DNA of 64,000 nt from Berkiella sp964496435. Lineage in GTDB: Bacteria > Pseudomonadota > Gammaproteobacteria > Berkiellales > Berkiellaceae. The stretch lies in contig CAZBZP010000010.1 of the NCBI GenBank assembly GCA_964496435.1, positions 1 to 64,000 on the forward strand, given 5' to 3'. This document shows, piece by piece, positions 26,358 through 35,723 of the stretch. Both the position numbers and the translations under genes were made by a program. Below the pieces are notes generated by a model that was not told the origin of the DNA, made no database searches, and saw nothing but the letters and a program-made list of their open reading frames with translations. Position 1 is the first letter of the stretch; each line of letters starts with the position of its first letter.

Positions 26358-26401
26358 TAAAATGTGTTTACTTAACTAACATTAAGTTTGGGGTGAAAAT
26401 C

Positions 26402-27157
26402 ATGAAAAAAGTTAAATTAGCATTATGTGTTTCAGCTGTATTGTTAGCGACAAGCGCGCAAGCAGGATGGCAAGGTAACTGGTTACTTGGCGTATCAGCT
26501 GGTGGTGCTTGGCATAACAGCGATGATAACGTAAATGTTACCGTAACCAACGGTGCTAACTCAGCAACATTTGCTTTCAACAATGACCAAGATGACAGCC
26601 ACTTTATTTGGGGCTTGTTGGCTGGTTATCAAGCACGTTGCAATGGATGGCTCTTAGGTGCTGAAATCAACGTTGACTGGAGAGGCGATGGTGATGATGA
26701 TCAATCATACACATACTTCAGCAACTTCTTAGGCTCAAACGTTGTTGGTACAGTTAGCCGTGATAGAGATGCAGTTGTAGGTTTGACAGGTCGTATTGGT
26801 TATGAAGTTTCCCCATGGTTCTTACCTTACGTTCGTTTAGGTGTTGATCATGGTGGCAAGGATGCAGACTTCTTTGCGACAACAACCCAGCTTGCTAATA
26901 ATATCTCTGTTTCAGGCAGCTCCGATGACAACGGAAGATGGGGCTTCGTAGGTGGTGTTGGTGCAGAATTCCCATTACCAATGATTATCTCCGGTCTTTC
27001 CTTAAGAGCTGAGTGGGATTACCATAGCAGAGGCCATAGCGATGACAACCAAGTAGTTGCATTAGCTTCTGACAATGCTACCCTCTTTACTTTCAATGGT
27101 GGCGACCGTCATGAACAAACAGCCAGAGCTTCAATTGTATTCAACTTCCCTGGCTAA
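26402..27157 (+). CDS. Outer-membrane beta-barrel protein (paralogue 7)
   Basis: A 251-residue member. The ATG at 26402 (MKKVKLALCVSAVLLATSAQA) gives a perfect signal peptide; the frame open upstream to 26339 covers the promoter and is not used. Barrel: GNWLLGVSAGGAWHNSDDN, LLAGYQARCNGWLLGAEINVDW, LTGRIGYEVSPWFLPYVRLGVDHGG, GGVGAEFPLPMIISGLSLRA, EWDYHSRGH, C-terminal VFNFPG. It is closest to paralogue 8, with which it shares EWDYHSRGH and a C-terminal FNxPG. It carries its own promoter and terminator and uses many GGT/GCT codons, suggesting strong expression. Confidence 0.9.
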   Translation: MKKVKLALCVSAVLLATSAQAGWQGNWLLGVSAGGAWHNSDDNVNVTVTNGANSATFAFNNDQDDSHFIWGLLAGYQARCNGWLLGAEINVDWRGDGDDDQSYTYFSNFLGSNVVGTVSRDRDAVVGLTGRIGYEVSPWFLPYVRLGVDHGGKDADFFATTTQLANNISVSGSSDDNGRWGFVGGVGAEFPLPMIISGLSLRAEWDYHSRGHSDDNQVVALASDNATLFTFNGGDRHEQTARASIVFNFPG

Positions 27158-27182
27158 TTGTTGAATGATTGCCCCGAACATT

Positions 27183-27220
27183 AGCAAAGCGCTTTGTATT
27201 CTGAAGCGCTTTGCTTTTTT
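27183..27220 (+). terminator. Intrinsic terminator after OMP paralogue 7
   Basis: AGCAAAGCGCTT / AAGCGCTTTGCT perfect 12-bp stem, nine-base loop, then a T run. Confidence 0.92.
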
Positions 27221-27249
27221 CAAGGATGAGTCTTGTTTAGGGTGAAAAA

Positions 27250-27996
27250 ATGAAAAAATCGTTATTAGCAATTTCTGTATTCTCGCTTTTTGCTTCAACT
27301 GCACAGGCACAATGGCAAACCAATTTTTTATTCGGTATATCCGGTGGATTGTCTTGGCACAACAATGATGATCTCACTGTATCTGTTTTTGATAATAATT
27401 TGTTTGAATCTATTTCCTTTAATAATGACAACAATGGAACAGACAGTCTTTGGGGCATATTTGGTGGTTACCAAGCTATCTGTAACGGTTGGTTGTTAGG
27501 TGCAGAATTGAATCTTGATTGGAGAACCAATGAGGTTGATCAAAACTTCGTAGGCTCCACAATAATTGCAGGCCCTGTTGTATCAAACATCTCTCGTGAT
27601 AGAGACACTATTGTAGGCTTATCAGCGCGAATTGGTCATGAAATGACGCCTTGGTTTATGCCTTACATACGTCTTGGCGCTGATTTTGGCAGAAATAGTA
27701 ATGAATTTACTTTTTCTACAATCAATTTACAAAACAATATCACCATCGCGGTTAATGAAGATACAAACAAACGTTGGGGCTTTTTTGGTGGCATAGGCGC
27801 TGAAGTTCCCTTAGATATCATTACTTGCGGACTTTCATTAAGAGCGGAATGGGATTACCACAGTCGTGGACATCGTGGTAGCGATGATATCGTAGCCTTA
27901 GCATCAAATGGTACAACACTCATTGGTGTATCAGGTCTTAATCAAGGAAATGAACAGACCGCCAGAGCTTCTTTAGTTTTCAACATTCCTGGGTAA
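27250..27996 (+). CDS. Outer-membrane beta-barrel protein (paralogue 8)
   Basis: A 248-residue member with signal peptide MKKSLLAISVFSLFASTAQA. Barrel: TNFLFGISGGLSWHNNDDL, IFGGYQAICNGWLLGAELNLDW, LSARIGHEMTPWFMPYIRLGADFG, GGIGAEVPLDIITCGLSLRA, EWDYHSRGHRG, C-terminal VFNIPG. The leader (CAAGGATGA...TTGTTTAGGGTGAAA) is nearly repeated before paralogue 9, evidence that gene and leader were duplicated together. Surface loops are Asn/Asp-rich and differ most from paralogue 7. Confidence 0.89.
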   Translation: MKKSLLAISVFSLFASTAQAQWQTNFLFGISGGLSWHNNDDLTVSVFDNNLFESISFNNDNNGTDSLWGIFGGYQAICNGWLLGAELNLDWRTNEVDQNFVGSTIIAGPVVSNISRDRDTIVGLSARIGHEMTPWFMPYIRLGADFGRNSNEFTFSTINLQNNITIAVNEDTNKRWGFFGGIGAEVPLDIITCGLSLRAEWDYHSRGHRGSDDIVALASNGTTLIGVSGLNQGNEQTARASLVFNIPG

Positions 27997-28067
27997 TTTT
28001 TTGCGATTACCCAGAATGGAAGTTAAAGCGAATGGTTTCAAGGATGATTGTTGTTTAGGGTGAAATA

Positions 28068-28820
28068 ATGAAAAAGCATATATTGGCTATGTGTGGGTTT
28101 GCACTTTTTGCATCATCTGCACAGGCTGAGTGGGAACCCAATTGGTTGTTAGGTATTTCAGGTGCTTATAACTGGAATAATAATGACGATTTTGAAGGCA
28201 ATATATTTCATGCTATTACCGGTCGCGCTACCAATTTTGTGCGAAACAATGACAGTGGTGATGGTGAAAACAATTGGTCCTGGGGATTTTTAGGTGGTTA
28301 TCAAGCCATGTGTAATGGCTGGTTACTAGGAACAGAACTCAGTATTGATTGGCAGGATAATACTCACGAAGGCGATGATGTCGTGGCCTTTACGGATGCG
28401 AATACGCCCAATCGTGGTTGGACAGGGAATGCCGATTTTCATCGTGATTACGCGATAGCGCTCACAGGCAGAATTGGTTATCAGGTCTATCCCTTCCTTA
28501 TTCCCTATATCCGTGCAGGCGCTGAAACCAGTCGTGATAAAATTAGCTTCAGCTTGTTTACACCAGCAGGGGTTCCTTACTTAATTGCCAACGGTGATGG
28601 TCGTCGCCAATCCTATCGCTTTATCGCAGGTTTAGGTACTGAAGTACCCATTCCTGTGGTTAATGGTTTAACCTTCAGAGCGGAATGGAATTATCACACC
28701 AAGGGACATGTTGTAGAGGCAAGTGGCTTGGCTAATGATAATTCAACCGTAGCAGTGGTCAGTAACCACCAAAGTATTAATACGGGCAAAGTCTCTCTGG
28801 TATACAACCTCAGCATATAA
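28068..28820 (+). CDS. Outer-membrane beta-barrel protein (paralogue 9)
   Basis: Last of the array, 250 residues. Signal peptide MKKHILAMCGFALFASSAQA. Barrel: PNWLLGISGAYNWNNNDDF, FLGGYQAMCNGWLLGTELSIDWQDN, LTGRIGYQVYPFLIPYIRAGAETSRDK, GLGTEVPIPVVNGLTFRA, EWNYHTKGH and a C-terminal VYNLSI, with Ile instead of a terminal aromatic. The leader matches that of paralogue 8. A GC-rich hairpin follows the stop. Confidence 0.88.
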   Translation: MKKHILAMCGFALFASSAQAEWEPNWLLGISGAYNWNNNDDFEGNIFHAITGRATNFVRNNDSGDGENNWSWGFLGGYQAMCNGWLLGTELSIDWQDNTHEGDDVVAFTDANTPNRGWTGNADFHRDYAIALTGRIGYQVYPFLIPYIRAGAETSRDKISFSLFTPAGVPYLIANGDGRRQSYRFIAGLGTEVPIPVVNGLTFRAEWNYHTKGHVVEASGLANDNSTVAVVSNHQSINTGKVSLVYNLSI

Positions 28821-28830
28821 CGTCTTTTCA

Positions 28831-28854
28831 GGGGGGAGATAACACGCTCCCCCC
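28831..28854 (+). terminator. GC-rich hairpin after OMP paralogue 9
   Basis: GGGGGGAG / CTCCCCCC with an 8-base loop, followed by TCAAAATT. The T-tract is weak, so termination may be partial. Confidence 0.6.
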
Positions 28855-28959
28855 TCAAAATTCAGTCGTTTATAATCCAGATGGTCAACATATAACAATT
28901 TATGTTTGCTGAGTTGCCCGCCTATGTGAAAAAATAAGAACAAAAGGGCTAATCGGGCA

Positions 28960-29475
28960 GTGAACGTGATTGATGAAAATGGATTTCGATTAAATGTTGG
29001 TATCATTATAACCAATCAGTCAGGACAACTCTTTTGGGGGCGGCGTGTCGGGCAGGATGCTTGGCAGTTCCCACAAGGTGGCATACATGATGATGAAAAA
29101 TTAGAAGATGCCTTATACCGAGAGTTGCATGAAGAAGTTGGTTTAACAGCTAAAGATGTGGCGGTGATTGCTGAATCTAAGCAATGGCTGAGTTATCGCT
29201 TGCCAAAACGTTTGGTGAGAAGTGACACCCGTCCGATGTGTATTGGACAAAAACAAAGATGGTTTTTATTACGTCTACTAGATGAACAAAAAGTAAAGTT
29301 AGACGCAACGATAAAACCAGAGTTCGATGATTGGCGTTGGGTGAACTATTGGTTCCCCTTATTCCAGGTGGTTTCTTTCAAACGCGAAGTGTATCGCCAA
29401 GCCTTGATAGAATTTGCACCCATGGTCATGAAGCTCAAAGAGCCTTTGTTAATGTTAGATCCCCTTGATCATTGA
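28960..29475 (+). CDS. rppH: RNA pyrophosphohydrolase RppH (Nudix)
   Basis: Removes pyrophosphate from 5'-triphosphate mRNA ends, triggering RNase E decay. A 171-residue Nudix protein with FRLNVGIIITN at the start, WQFPQGGIHDDEKLEDALYR, and the Nudix box core RELHEEVGL. The GTG at 28960 gives the same N-terminal length as E. coli RppH; a second GTG two codons later is possible. The gene is followed by ptsP, the conserved gammaproteobacterial order (rppH-ptsP-lgt-thyA). Confidence 0.95.
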   Translation: MNVIDENGFRLNVGIIITNQSGQLFWGRRVGQDAWQFPQGGIHDDEKLEDALYRELHEEVGLTAKDVAVIAESKQWLSYRLPKRLVRSDTRPMCIGQKQRWFLLRLLDEQKVKLDATIKPEFDDWRWVNYWFPLFQVVSFKREVYRQALIEFAPMVMKLKEPLLMLDPLDH

Positions 29476-29500
29476 TTAGCGTTGTAAAAGGAATGCCTCA

Positions 29501-31771
29501 TTGCTTAATGTCTTGCGGCAAATTGTACAAGAAGTAAATGAAGCACAGGACTTGAATGAAGTCTTGCGCATCATTGTACAACGCGTTTCTGCAACAATTG
29601 GTGTTGAAGCCTGTTCTGTGTACTTGGCAGACAATGCTCAAAAGCACTATCTTTTAGCAGCATCGGTGGGCTTTCTTGATGGTGTAGATGGCACCGTTTC
29701 TATTCGTTTTACTGAAGGCTTAGTAGGATTGGTAGGTGAAAGAGAAGAGCCTATCAATCTTGATTTTGCACCAAATCATCCTCGCTATCGCTATTTTCCT
29801 GAAACAGGTGAAGAACGTTACCAAGCTTTTTTAGGCGTGCCCATTATTCATCAACGAAAATTAGTTGGCATTTTAGTGGTACAGCAACGTCAACCGCGTC
29901 GTTTCGATGAAGGCGAAGTGGCATTTTTAATTACAATTTGTGCGCAGCTTGCAGGTTACATTGTGCATGCCCAAACGGCAGGCATGATAACGGACATACC
30001 CACAGATAATAATCAAGGAACGATTTTACACGGCAGCAACGGCGCGCCAGGCATTGCCATTGGTACTGCTGTCATTGTCTTAACTTCAGATTTGGACGCT
30101 ATTCCAGACAGAGAGATCCAACAAGAAGAAGTCAATGCTGAAATTCATTCACTTGAACAAGCACTCTCCTTAACCAGACAAGACATTGAAAGTCTTAAAA
30201 CGCGGCTTGATAAAAAGTTATTGCCCGAAGAGCAAAATTTATTTGATGCTTACTTGAGCATTTTGGATAGCCCCAGCATTAAGCAAGATATTATAAGTAT
30301 CATTCAAGAAGGTCACTGGGCACCTTGGGCGCTGCGTAAAATTATCAGGCGCCAAGTTCATAAATTCGAAGCCATGGAAGACTTGTACCTGCGCGAAAGA
30401 GCGGCAGATTTACGCGATTTAGGCCGCCGTGTTTTAAGCAATTTGCAATCTGAACATTTGCCAACGCAAGAATTTCCGCCCGACACGATTTTGGTAGGCG
30501 ATGAAGTATCAGCTTCTGCCTTAGCAGAAGTACCCTCAGGTAAACTATTAGGTGTGGTCTCAGCCAAAGGATCAGCGAACGCACATGTCGCTATTTTAGC
30601 CAGGGCGATGGGGATCCCCGCTGTGATGGCTGTTAGCGGTTTGCCTGCGCATAAGCTTGAAGGTAAAAAAATCATTGTTGATGGTTATAATGGAGAAATT
30701 TTTACTTCTCCTTCTTCAAAGATGATCGGTGAGTTTTATCGATTAGCACAAGAAGAAAAAGAGCTATATGCAGGATTAGATGAATTAAGAGAACTGCGCG
30801 CACAAACTCCTGATGGGGTGCGAATACCCTTGTGTGCTAACGCAGGATTGGTGGCAGATATTCGCCCCGCCCAGCAAGCAGGTGCTGAAGGCATCGGTTT
30901 GTATCGCACTGAGATCCCTTTTATGATTCGGGATAGATTTCCTGGTGAAGAAGAACAATATTTAATTTATCGCCAATTACTTGAAAATTTTGCCCCCAAA
31001 CCGGTAACCATTAGAACCTTAGATGTGGGGGGAGATAAAACGCTTCCTTATTTTCCTGTTACAGAAGACAATCCTTACTTGGGTTGGCGCGGTATAAGAA
31101 TTACGCTCGATCATCCTGAGATTTTTTTGGTTCAACTTCGAGCACTCCTTCGCGCCAGCAGTGGATTAAAAAATTTACGCGTACTGTTTCCTATGATTTC
31201 GAGCATATCGGAAGTAGAAGAAGCACTTAGATTATTACGCCAAGCGCACCGCGAAGTTGTAGATGAAGGTGCAAACACGCACTTTCCAGAAGTAGGTGTG
31301 ATGATTGAAGTTCCTTCTGCGGTATTTTTAGCGCATGAGTTGGCCAAGCGAGTGGATTTTATATCTGTAGGCAGCAATGATTTAACCCAGTATTTATTAG
31401 CAGTGGATAGGAACAATATTCATGTTGCTAATATTTATGATTCTTTACATCCAGCAGTTTTGCATGCGCTGAAAATTATTGTAGATGCAGCTCATGCCAA
31501 TAATAAACGTGCAAGTGTCTGTGGCGAAATGGCCTCTGAACCTGTTGCCGTAATTGCATTGCTGGGTTTAGGTTACGATATGCTAAGCATGAATGCACAC
31601 AGTATTTCGCGCGTTAAGTGGGTTATACGAAATTTCACCTTAGAAAGCGCGCAACGTTTGGTTAATGAAGCCTTAACGATGCAACACGCTAAAGAAATCA
31701 GAGCACACTTTGAAAAAGCCTTAGAAGCAGCAGGTTTAGGTGGCCTTGTTCGAGTAGGCCGACAGGCTTGA
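29501..31771 (+). CDS. ptsP: Phosphoenolpyruvate-protein phosphotransferase PtsP (EI-Ntr)
   Basis: First enzyme of the nitrogen-related phosphotransferase system; autophosphorylates from PEP and passes phosphate to NPr. The 756 residues contain an N-terminal GAF domain (about 1-160: ACSVYLADNA, GLVGLVGEREEPINL, AFLGVPIIHQRKLVGILVVQQ), the phospho-His segment SANAHVAILARAMGIPAVM near residue 365, and a PEP-utilising barrel with LYRTEIPFM and VCGEMASEP. The start is a TTG; AAGGA lies eight bases before it and the N-terminus MLNVLRQIVQEVNEA aligns with E. coli PtsP. It is probably coupled to rppH. Confidence 0.95.
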   Translation: MLNVLRQIVQEVNEAQDLNEVLRIIVQRVSATIGVEACSVYLADNAQKHYLLAASVGFLDGVDGTVSIRFTEGLVGLVGEREEPINLDFAPNHPRYRYFPETGEERYQAFLGVPIIHQRKLVGILVVQQRQPRRFDEGEVAFLITICAQLAGYIVHAQTAGMITDIPTDNNQGTILHGSNGAPGIAIGTAVIVLTSDLDAIPDREIQQEEVNAEIHSLEQALSLTRQDIESLKTRLDKKLLPEEQNLFDAYLSILDSPSIKQDIISIIQEGHWAPWALRKIIRRQVHKFEAMEDLYLRERAADLRDLGRRVLSNLQSEHLPTQEFPPDTILVGDEVSASALAEVPSGKLLGVVSAKGSANAHVAILARAMGIPAVMAVSGLPAHKLEGKKIIVDGYNGEIFTSPSSKMIGEFYRLAQEEKELYAGLDELRELRAQTPDGVRIPLCANAGLVADIRPAQQAGAEGIGLYRTEIPFMIRDRFPGEEEQYLIYRQLLENFAPKPVTIRTLDVGGDKTLPYFPVTEDNPYLGWRGIRITLDHPEIFLVQLRALLRASSGLKNLRVLFPMISSISEVEEALRLLRQAHREVVDEGANTHFPEVGVMIEVPSAVFLAHELAKRVDFISVGSNDLTQYLLAVDRNNIHVANIYDSLHPAVLHALKIIVDAAHANNKRASVCGEMASEPVAVIALLGLGYDMLSMNAHSISRVKWVIRNFTLESAQRLVNEALTMQHAKEIRAHFEKALEAAGLGGLVRVGRQA

Positions 31772-31861
31772 GCTTCATTCTATAATTGTTCTTTTATATC
31801 CCAGTAAAAGCTGCCATCCTTTATTTAAGGTCATTTTACCTTTAATAAAATATACACGCTT

Positions 31862-32992
31862 ATGGGGCTGTTTAAATACAACTTTAGCAAAAAAGCACAG
31901 CTATGGATAATCCCAGCACTTGTGATTTCATGTTGCCTGCTGGGAATGGTTAGCTTTGCTTTGCTTCATGGCGTAAAACTTTCTTCATGGATTTTAGTTT
32001 TCTCCTTAAGTATCGTTGCTTGTGCTTTCACTTTTGTGAGCATGGTTGCGTTATCAAAGCATCGTGAAGACGAGAGCAAATTTATTTTCAACCATCGACA
32101 TATCCATGCGAACGCAACTGGGCATACCGAAAATGAAAATTATTTTGCCAATACGCCTTTGAAGATGTCATCCACTGATTTGGAAAATCAAATTAAAGCA
32201 CGAAGATATATGGAAATGTTGCTGCGCGCCGCTATAGCTAACAACGAATTCACTTTATTATTTCAACCCAAAATGTCAACAAGAACAGGAAGGATCTGCG
32301 GCGCAGAAGCACTATTGCGCTGGTGTCATCCTGCATTGGGTTGGTTCTCTCCCAGTGAATTTATCCCTATTGCAGAAGAAACGGGACTTATCATTCCCTT
32401 AGGACATTGGGTGATGAAAACCGTCTGTGAAAAACTTAAAAAATGGCATGATATGGGTTTTGGTCATCTCAAAATTTCTGTGAATCTTTCTGCTTATCAA
32501 TTTAAAAAGGGCGATTTGGTGGTAGATCTTGCCAATATCCTTTGGGACACGCAATTATCTCCTTATTCTCTTGAGTTAGAATTAACAGAAACTGTCTTGA
32601 TGGATAACGCAGAAAAATATGTTTTGATGCTAAACGTTTTGAAATCGATGGGCATCAGTATTTCAATAGATGATTTTGGAACAGGCTATTCTTCCTTAAG
32701 TTATTTGAAACGTTTTCCTATTGATGCACTTAAAATTGATAAATCATTTGTCAATAATATTGGTGACTTACAAGAAGACGACACCATTATCAATGCCATC
32801 ATTGCTATGGCAAAAGGCCTGAATATCAAAACCATTGCTGAAGGCATTGAAACCAAAGAACAGGCTAATTATTTAATTGCCCAGGAAGTAGATGAGTTGC
32901 AAGGTTTTTATATTAGCTTACCTTTAACCGAAGACGAACTAACCGCCCGCCTTGAAGCTGATAGTGCCAAGATAGAAGTTATCAAACACTAA
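31862..32992 (+). CDS. Membrane-anchored EAL-domain cyclic-di-GMP phosphodiesterase
   Basis: A 376-residue protein with two N-terminal membrane segments (about residues 14-35 and 42-62) and a C-terminal EAL domain (about 115-365), with no GGDEF domain. Residues needed for metal binding and catalysis are present: CGAEALLRW (EAL), SVNLSAYQF, LELTETVLM, IDDFGTGYSSL, LKIDKSFV, IAEGIET and LQGFYISLPL. It should therefore hydrolyse c-di-GMP. It lies between ptsP and the TSUP gene. A diguanylate cyclase with its own receiver domains is encoded at 60.5 kb. Confidence 0.92.
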   Translation: MGLFKYNFSKKAQLWIIPALVISCCLLGMVSFALLHGVKLSSWILVFSLSIVACAFTFVSMVALSKHREDESKFIFNHRHIHANATGHTENENYFANTPLKMSSTDLENQIKARRYMEMLLRAAIANNEFTLLFQPKMSTRTGRICGAEALLRWCHPALGWFSPSEFIPIAEETGLIIPLGHWVMKTVCEKLKKWHDMGFGHLKISVNLSAYQFKKGDLVVDLANILWDTQLSPYSLELELTETVLMDNAEKYVLMLNVLKSMGISISIDDFGTGYSSLSYLKRFPIDALKIDKSFVNNIGDLQEDDTIINAIIAMAKGLNIKTIAEGIETKEQANYLIAQEVDELQGFYISLPLTEDELTARLEADSAKIEVIKH

Positions 32993-33101
32993 TAAGCTTT
33001 CCCTTTTGAATTTATTCATTTTTACAATGACAAAATGCTTCATTTCAAAACAGAAGCAGTATAATCGGTTATAATACATTTTTAATAAGCGAAGACATGC
33101 T

Positions 33102-33896
33102 ATGGAATACGTGGGTTATATCATCGCAGGCTTCTTAACAGGGCTGTTATCTGGCTTAATCGGCATAGGTGGCGGTGTTGTCATGGTGCCAGCGCTTGTG
33201 GCCATTTTTAGCTGGCAAGGCCTAGCACCAGATCATTTAATGCAAATAGCCACCGGTACTTCCTTGGCAGCCATGATCATGACCACGGGCACAACAACTT
33301 GGGCAAATCATAAGCAGGGTAGTGTTGATTGGCGCATCTTTCGTTTAATGATACCAGGAACGGTGATAGGGGCAGTTATTGGTGTTTTTATCGCCAAACA
33401 AATTGAAACCCAACTTTTGCAAAAGATATTTGGTGGCTTTGCTATTTTGTTAGCTTTAAGAATTCTATGGGGCGCAAATGGAAAGGCAGCCGAACAACCA
33501 AAAACCAATCATCCGCTTCTCGTCATCTTTATCGGTTTAATGACAGGGATCTTATCTGGCCTTTTAGGGCTGGGCGGCGGCGTGATTTTAATCCCCGTTT
33601 TGCTTTGGTTTGGTTTAGCGATGCGCCAATCCAGCGCTACTTCTGCAGCTTGTGCCTTTCCAACCTCAATATCAGGCGCCATTATGGCTGTTGTTGCGGG
33701 TTGGCATATAACCACAACCTCAGAGCATTATCTTGGTTTTGTTTACTGGCCCACCGCCATTATCTTAGGGATAGCCAGCGTGGTTGGAGCTCCTTTAGGT
33801 GTGAAACTGGCAAATCGCCTGCCTGTTCACATCATTAAGCGTATATTTGCGGTGATCTTGATGGCAATTGCTGTAAAAATGATGTGGCCTGCCTAA
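33102..33896 (+). CDS. TSUP family (TauE/SafE-type) membrane permease
   Basis: A 264-residue inner-membrane protein with about eight membrane segments in two repeated halves, each beginning with the family motif: GFLTGLLSGLIGIGGGVVMVP at the N-terminus (residues about 9-29) and IGLMTGILSGLLGLGGGVILIP near residue 150. TSUP members move sulfite, taurine-derived sulfoacetate or other organic anions; the substrate here is not determined by sequence. The position between ptsP and lgt is seen in several gammaproteobacteria, such as Pseudomonas. It is transcribed with the flanking genes. Confidence 0.92.
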   Translation: MEYVGYIIAGFLTGLLSGLIGIGGGVVMVPALVAIFSWQGLAPDHLMQIATGTSLAAMIMTTGTTTWANHKQGSVDWRIFRLMIPGTVIGAVIGVFIAKQIETQLLQKIFGGFAILLALRILWGANGKAAEQPKTNHPLLVIFIGLMTGILSGLLGLGGGVILIPVLLWFGLAMRQSSATSAACAFPTSISGAIMAVVAGWHITTTSEHYLGFVYWPTAIILGIASVVGAPLGVKLANRLPVHIIKRIFAVILMAIAVKMMWPA

Positions 33897-33977
33897 TATT
33901 CACAAACTCGTTTGAGTATATGTTCTAAATGATCTTCACCTTCGATGTTTAATTTATAAGTGTTACACTTAGGAACT

Positions 33978-34781
33978 ATGCTGCAATATCCTAACATTAA
34001 TCCAGTTATATTACATATCACAGACACCCTCCAGATCCGCTGGTATGGGGTGATGTACCTCGTTGGCTTTTTGGCTTGTTGGCTAGCCATTCGCTATCGC
34101 ACCAAAAAATTAGCAGGCTGGGAAACAACAGAGAAGCTCAATGATCTTTTATTTTATACCGCCTTAGGTGTGATCTTAGGTGGACGTCTTGGCTATATGT
34201 TGTTTTATGCTTTACCTGATTGGCTATCTTCGCCTTCTGAGATTTTTAAAATCTGGCAAGGGGGCATGTCTTTTCATGGTGGTTTAATTGGCGTCTTTAT
34301 TTCAACCTGGTTTTTCGCTCGCCAATACAAATTAGCTTTTTGGACAGTCGGCGATATTATCGCGCCCTCCATTCCACTTGCTTTAGCAACAGGACGCTTT
34401 GGTAATTTTATTAATGGCGAGTTATGGGGAAGAATAACAGATGTACCCTGGGCAATGATCTTTCCGCATGCAGGCCCGATGCCGCGCCACCCTTCTCAAC
34501 TTTATGCCATCCTCTTAGAAGGTGTGCTTCTATTTACTATTTTATGGATTTATTCGGCTAAACCACGCAAAACAGGCAGTGTTGCTGGCTTGTTTTTACT
34601 TGGTTATGGTTGCATTCGTGTCTTTGAAGAATTTTTCCGTCAACCCGATCCGCAATATGGTTATTTAGCTTTTGGCTGGTTGACGATGGGGCAAGTGCTT
34701 TGCCTACCCATGATATTATTTGGTTTATATTTAATGACTTGCTATGGCAGAAAGTGCCATACAACAGCGAAGGTGATGTGA
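33978..34781 (+). CDS. lgt: Prolipoprotein diacylglyceryl transferase
   Basis: First lipoprotein-modifying enzyme: transfers diacylglycerol from phosphatidylglycerol to the lipobox Cys, in the inner membrane. From the ATG at 33978 (AGGA just upstream) it has 267 residues with IRWYGVMYLVGFLACWLAIRY, GGMSFHGGLIG, the Lgt signature ATGRFGNFINGELWGR, HPSQLY, and a final aromatic membrane helix (LCLPMILFGLYLM). The frame is open to a GTG at 33960, but the ATG gives the E. coli-like N-terminus. Its stop overlaps the thyA start as TGATG. Confidence 0.94.
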   Translation: MLQYPNINPVILHITDTLQIRWYGVMYLVGFLACWLAIRYRTKKLAGWETTEKLNDLLFYTALGVILGGRLGYMLFYALPDWLSSPSEIFKIWQGGMSFHGGLIGVFISTWFFARQYKLAFWTVGDIIAPSIPLALATGRFGNFINGELWGRITDVPWAMIFPHAGPMPRHPSQLYAILLEGVLLFTILWIYSAKPRKTGSVAGLFLLGYGCIRVFEEFFRQPDPQYGYLAFGWLTMGQVLCLPMILFGLYLMTCYGRKCHTTAKVM

Positions 34782-35575
34782 TGAGAGCCTATTTAGATTT
34801 ATTAAAGCATTGTTTAGAAAACGGAAAACAAAAAGGCGATAGAACTGGCACAGGCACTTTAAGTAGCTTTGGTTATCAAATGCGTTTTGATTTAAACGAG
34901 GGCTTTCCTTTAGTCACCACCAAAAAGTGTCATTTGCGCTCCATCATTCATGAATTGTTGTGGTTTATTAAAGGTGATACCAATGTTCATTACCTCAATG
35001 AAAACGGTGTAACGATTTGGGATGAATGGGCAAATAGCGAAGGCGATTTAGGCCCAGTCTATGGGAAGCAATGGCGCTCATGGACAACACCTGATGGTAA
35101 AACCGTCGATCAAATTCATAACCTCATTGAGCTTATTCGCAAAGATCCTAACTCAAGGCGTTTAATTGTCAGTGCTTGGAATGTCGCCGACTTAGACAAA
35201 ATGGCGCTTGCACCTTGTCATTGTTTGTTTCAGTTTTATGTGCAAGACGGCAAATTATCCTGTCAGCTTTATCAGCGTAGCGCGGATGTATTTTTAGGAG
35301 TACCATTTAATATTGCTTCATATGCTTTATTAACGATGATGATTGCACAAGTCACTAATCTACAATTAGGTGATTTCGTTCATTCATTTGGTGACGTTCA
35401 TTTATACCTCAATCATGTTGAACAAGCTAAACTGCAACTTGAAAGAGAACCCTTCCCCCTACCTTCAATGACGCTGAATCCAGAAATAAAAAACATAAAT
35501 GATTTTCGTTTTGAAGATTTTGTGTTAAAAGATTACCAAAGTTACCCAGCGATTAAGGCACCGATTGCAGTATAG
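34781..35575 (+). CDS. thyA: Thymidylate synthase
   Basis: Makes dTMP from dUMP with methylene-THF, giving dihydrofolate. It has 264 residues, the same as E. coli ThyA, beginning MRAYLDLLKHCLENGKQKGDRTGTG-like (first 10 residues as given) at an ATG overlapping the lgt stop. Visible blocks: GYQMRFDLNEGFPLVTTKK, WRSWTTPDGK, the nucleophilic Cys in ALAPCHCLFQFY, QLYQRSADVFLGVPFNIASY, and GDVHLYLNHVEQ. It is paired with folA downstream, which regenerates THF from the dihydrofolate produced here. Confidence 0.97.
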   Translation: MRAYLDLLKHCLENGKQKGDRTGTGTLSSFGYQMRFDLNEGFPLVTTKKCHLRSIIHELLWFIKGDTNVHYLNENGVTIWDEWANSEGDLGPVYGKQWRSWTTPDGKTVDQIHNLIELIRKDPNSRRLIVSAWNVADLDKMALAPCHCLFQFYVQDGKLSCQLYQRSADVFLGVPFNIASYALLTMMIAQVTNLQLGDFVHSFGDVHLYLNHVEQAKLQLEREPFPLPSMTLNPEIKNINDFRFEDFVLKDYQSYPAIKAPIAV

Positions 35576-35723
35576 CCTTCGCATATGAATTTTCGACTTT
35601 GTTGGCTGCGCACTTTCACATTAGTCATGTATTTTTTATACACTCCTAATGTTCAAGTGCTTGCCGCCGCGCCGAAAAACCATCTGCTGTGGCTATAGAC
35701 GATTAACGGTATTAGGGCTACAA

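Noticed and set aside
33467..33838. 123-codon frame overlapping the TSUP gene
   Set aside because: Same strand but out of frame with a full-length TSUP protein that has both family motifs; no independent start signal.
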